A stretch of 28,169 nucleotides of DNA from the NCBI GenBank assembly GCA_003427395.1, contig BFEA01000208.1, forward strand, positions 2,349,226 through 2,377,394, read 5' to 3'. Positions 26,760 through 28,169 of this stretch are shown piece after piece. The position numbers and the translations under genes are program-made. The notes below the pieces were generated by a model. That model saw only the letters and a list, made by a program, of their open reading frames with translations. It was not told the origin of the DNA and searched no databases. The first letter of the stretch is position 1. Each line of letters starts with the position of its first letter. Source of the DNA: Chara braunii (lineage: Eukaryota; Streptophyta; Charophyceae; Charales; Characeae).

Positions 26760-27106
26760 GCGGAAAGAACTGGGAATTCTGCGAGGGATCTGAAGGGCCA
26801 ATTTCTTTCATCCTTTCTCCAGTGCTTCCATTGAATTTGGGAATCAACAATGTCAGCGAGGGTCTTTCCAGGTCCCAGCCATTGTTCGGTGAACAGGGTT
26901 GTAGCATCTTCCATTTTCTGTTTTTCGATTGCATCTGTCAGAAGCCGATCGTGTTCTATCGCTTTTTTTAAGATAGACAGTTTGTCCCATGCCGCTTTGG
27001 TTATGGCGTGCAGGTCAAGTGCTGGTGGTTTAAACCCCTTGAGAAAAACAACAAAAAAAATCGGGGCATTTCCTGACTTCTGTTCTTTTTTTTGTTTTTG
27101 AAACAA
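26760..27106 (-). CDS. Possible coding remnant, unrecognised
   Basis: A minus-strand open frame whose central ~85 residues (from KGFKPPALDLHAITKAAWDK to WKHWRKDERNWPF) have a natural-looking mix of charged and hydrophobic residues and predicted helices, unlike the composition-driven frames nearby. No domain is recognised. The N-terminal Lys/Gln/Phe part derives from A/T-rich DNA and the C-terminal Pro part from the poly(G) tract, so only the middle would be real. Its upstream part (27034-27013) overlaps a copy of the dispersed GTGGTTTAA core, so it may belong to an unrecognised mobile element rather than a host gene. Confidence 0.2.
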
Positions 27107-27500
27107 AAACGCATCCTTCTACTAGGGGGTGTGATACAAGCAGTCCTGACTTCTGGGGCCAAGTCCTACTGTGTTTTGGGTTTTCTTACATATGTTTCTT
27201 TGTGATCTGTGTGATCTGGCTAACCGTTGTCACAACTTGTCAGTAGCAGTCTGTGGGTTTCGTCTACGGGAACAGATTTTTTTATTTTGTTCTTAGACCT
27301 GCTTGGCTAACTGTCTTTGGGACGGCTCTTTGTTGACGTATGTGCTTATGATGGTTTCAGAGTAGCTGGGTTTCTATTTATATAGCAAACCGATCAACCT
27401 GGCTATTTTTTACAGGAAGATGCACCTCGTTTCGTTTTCTATTTCTTGTCCCGTGCGGCGACGCTCTATGGCGGAAGAGGGACCTGCAGTGACTTTCCGG
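27107..27500. other. No gene seen
   Basis: T-rich sequence with no recognisable feature up to the foldback at 27504. Confidence 0.4.
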
Positions 27501-27503
27501 GGG

Positions 27504-27614
27504 CTACCTTGTTCCCCCGAATACAGCGTACGGTCATTATGGCTGTATTTGAGGCATCTTTCGGTCTAGATACAGCTATGATGACCATACCTTGTATTCG
27601 GGGGAAGAAGGTAG
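27504..27614. ncRNA. miRNA-precursor-like or MITE-like foldback
   Basis: Arm 1 (27504-27548, starting CTACCTTGTTCCCCCGAATA) and arm 2 (27570-27614, ending GTATTCGGGGGAAGAAGGTA G) are reverse complements over 45 bases with only about six mismatches, around a 21-base loop. The stem may extend a few G-C or G-T pairs outward. Mismatches are single and spread out, as in plant or algal miRNA precursors. A small palindromic transposon would look the same. No expression evidence is available from sequence. Confidence 0.6.
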
Positions 27615-27618
27615 ATCC

Positions 27619-27907
27619 CACTTTCCCGAATTAAGAGATACTGACCGTAGATAGCTGCAAAGATCAATGGCCGAAATCTCCCAATTTTTGCAAGTGGGAC
27701 CTTGCCCTGGGGCCTGGACCCACTAGCGGAGTATTTTTTATTTTTTATTTTTATTTTTTTCTGCGCAATTGAAGTATTTTTGTTCAATGATAATTCAGAG
27801 GCCGGGGTCCTCTACATTACTTCCCGGTTCAAAACCATTATCTGGAAGCCTCACCCAGCTTAGCTTACAGGCTGGTAGCCTGCAGGTCTAGCGGAGTATT
27901 CTACGAT
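27619..27907. other. No gene seen
   Basis: A/T-rich run at 27730-27785. GGCCTGGACCCACTAGCGGAGTATTTTT near 27710 shares TAGCGGAGTATT with 27890-27901, a short repeat of 12 bases. No gene. Confidence 0.4.
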
Positions 27908-28135
27908 GTGTTACACAATTTTATGGTTTTTTGGAAAAGACAAAGTGATTTTTTTTGCTTGAATGGATCGTTATCTGATTTAAAATGAATTGAAATGGCA
28001 CATAAAACAGAGAACAACAGCGTGTTACGCAATTTTATGTTTTTTTGGAAAAGACAAAGTGATTTGTTTTGGCATGAATGGATCGTTATCTGATTTAAAA
28101 TGAATTGAAATGGCACATAAAACAGAGAACAACAG
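27908..28135. repeat. 114-bp tandem duplication
   Basis: Units 27908-28021 and 28022-28135 are almost identical (differences such as TTACACAA/TTACGCAA and GCTTGAATGG/GGCATGAATGG), both ending in AGAGAACAACAG. The near-identity points to a recent duplication. The Cys/Phe-rich minus frame over it simply repeats with the unit. Confidence 0.9.
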
Positions 28136-28169
28136 CTGTGCACCCGAATTCATGGGTTGGTACGATCTC

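Overview
The window reads as nuclear DNA of a repeat-rich eukaryote. It has long microsatellites (GT, GA, AATC, ATC, TTC), poly(A)-tailed SINE-like insertions, an intron-bounded coding exon, a U6 snRNA remnant and a large retroelement, with no operons or bacterial-style gene packing. The retroelement matches the Penelope-like (PLE) type with an N-terminal GIY-YIG endonuclease and no obvious CCHH finger in it. Family knowledge places that 'Chlamys' type in the green lineage and some protists. A charophyte or other alga (for example Chara-like) is my best guess, at low to moderate confidence.

Layout. 1-630: microsatellites. 630-7160: no recognisable gene; a patchwork of SINE-like copies, a ~130-bp monomer repeat found as pairs, an ATC-rich tract and 133-bp and 248-bp tandem duplications. 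7161-14260: one complete, decayed PLE on the minus strand with a near-perfect 12-bp target duplication, ~0.94-kb pseudo-LTRs at both ends and one long reading frame. Read 5' to 3', that frame carries a CCHC knuckle, leucine-zipper coiled coils, a basic region, GIY-YIG, a CxC linker and reverse transcriptase. It holds six internal stops and no frameshift. 14260-15485: more SINE and ~130-bp repeat copies in the opposite orientation. 15485-18680: no assignable gene. 17320-20710: an unusually dense run of short perfect hairpins that includes the 3' half of a U6 snRNA on the minus strand. 22690-23150: long polypyrimidine tract, probably intronic. 23319-24461: a 3'-terminal coding exon joining the C-terminal end of an acid-lipase-like fold to a complete second alpha/beta-hydrolase. 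24470-28169: further SINE copies, small tandem repeats, poly(G), one possible coding remnant and a miRNA-precursor-like foldback.

The strongest biological unit is the PLE. Its proteins would work together: the coiled-coil/CCHC part as a candidate RNA-binding scaffold, GIY-YIG to nick target DNA, and the RT to copy the RNA at the nick. The hydrolase exon is the only host protein gene I can support.
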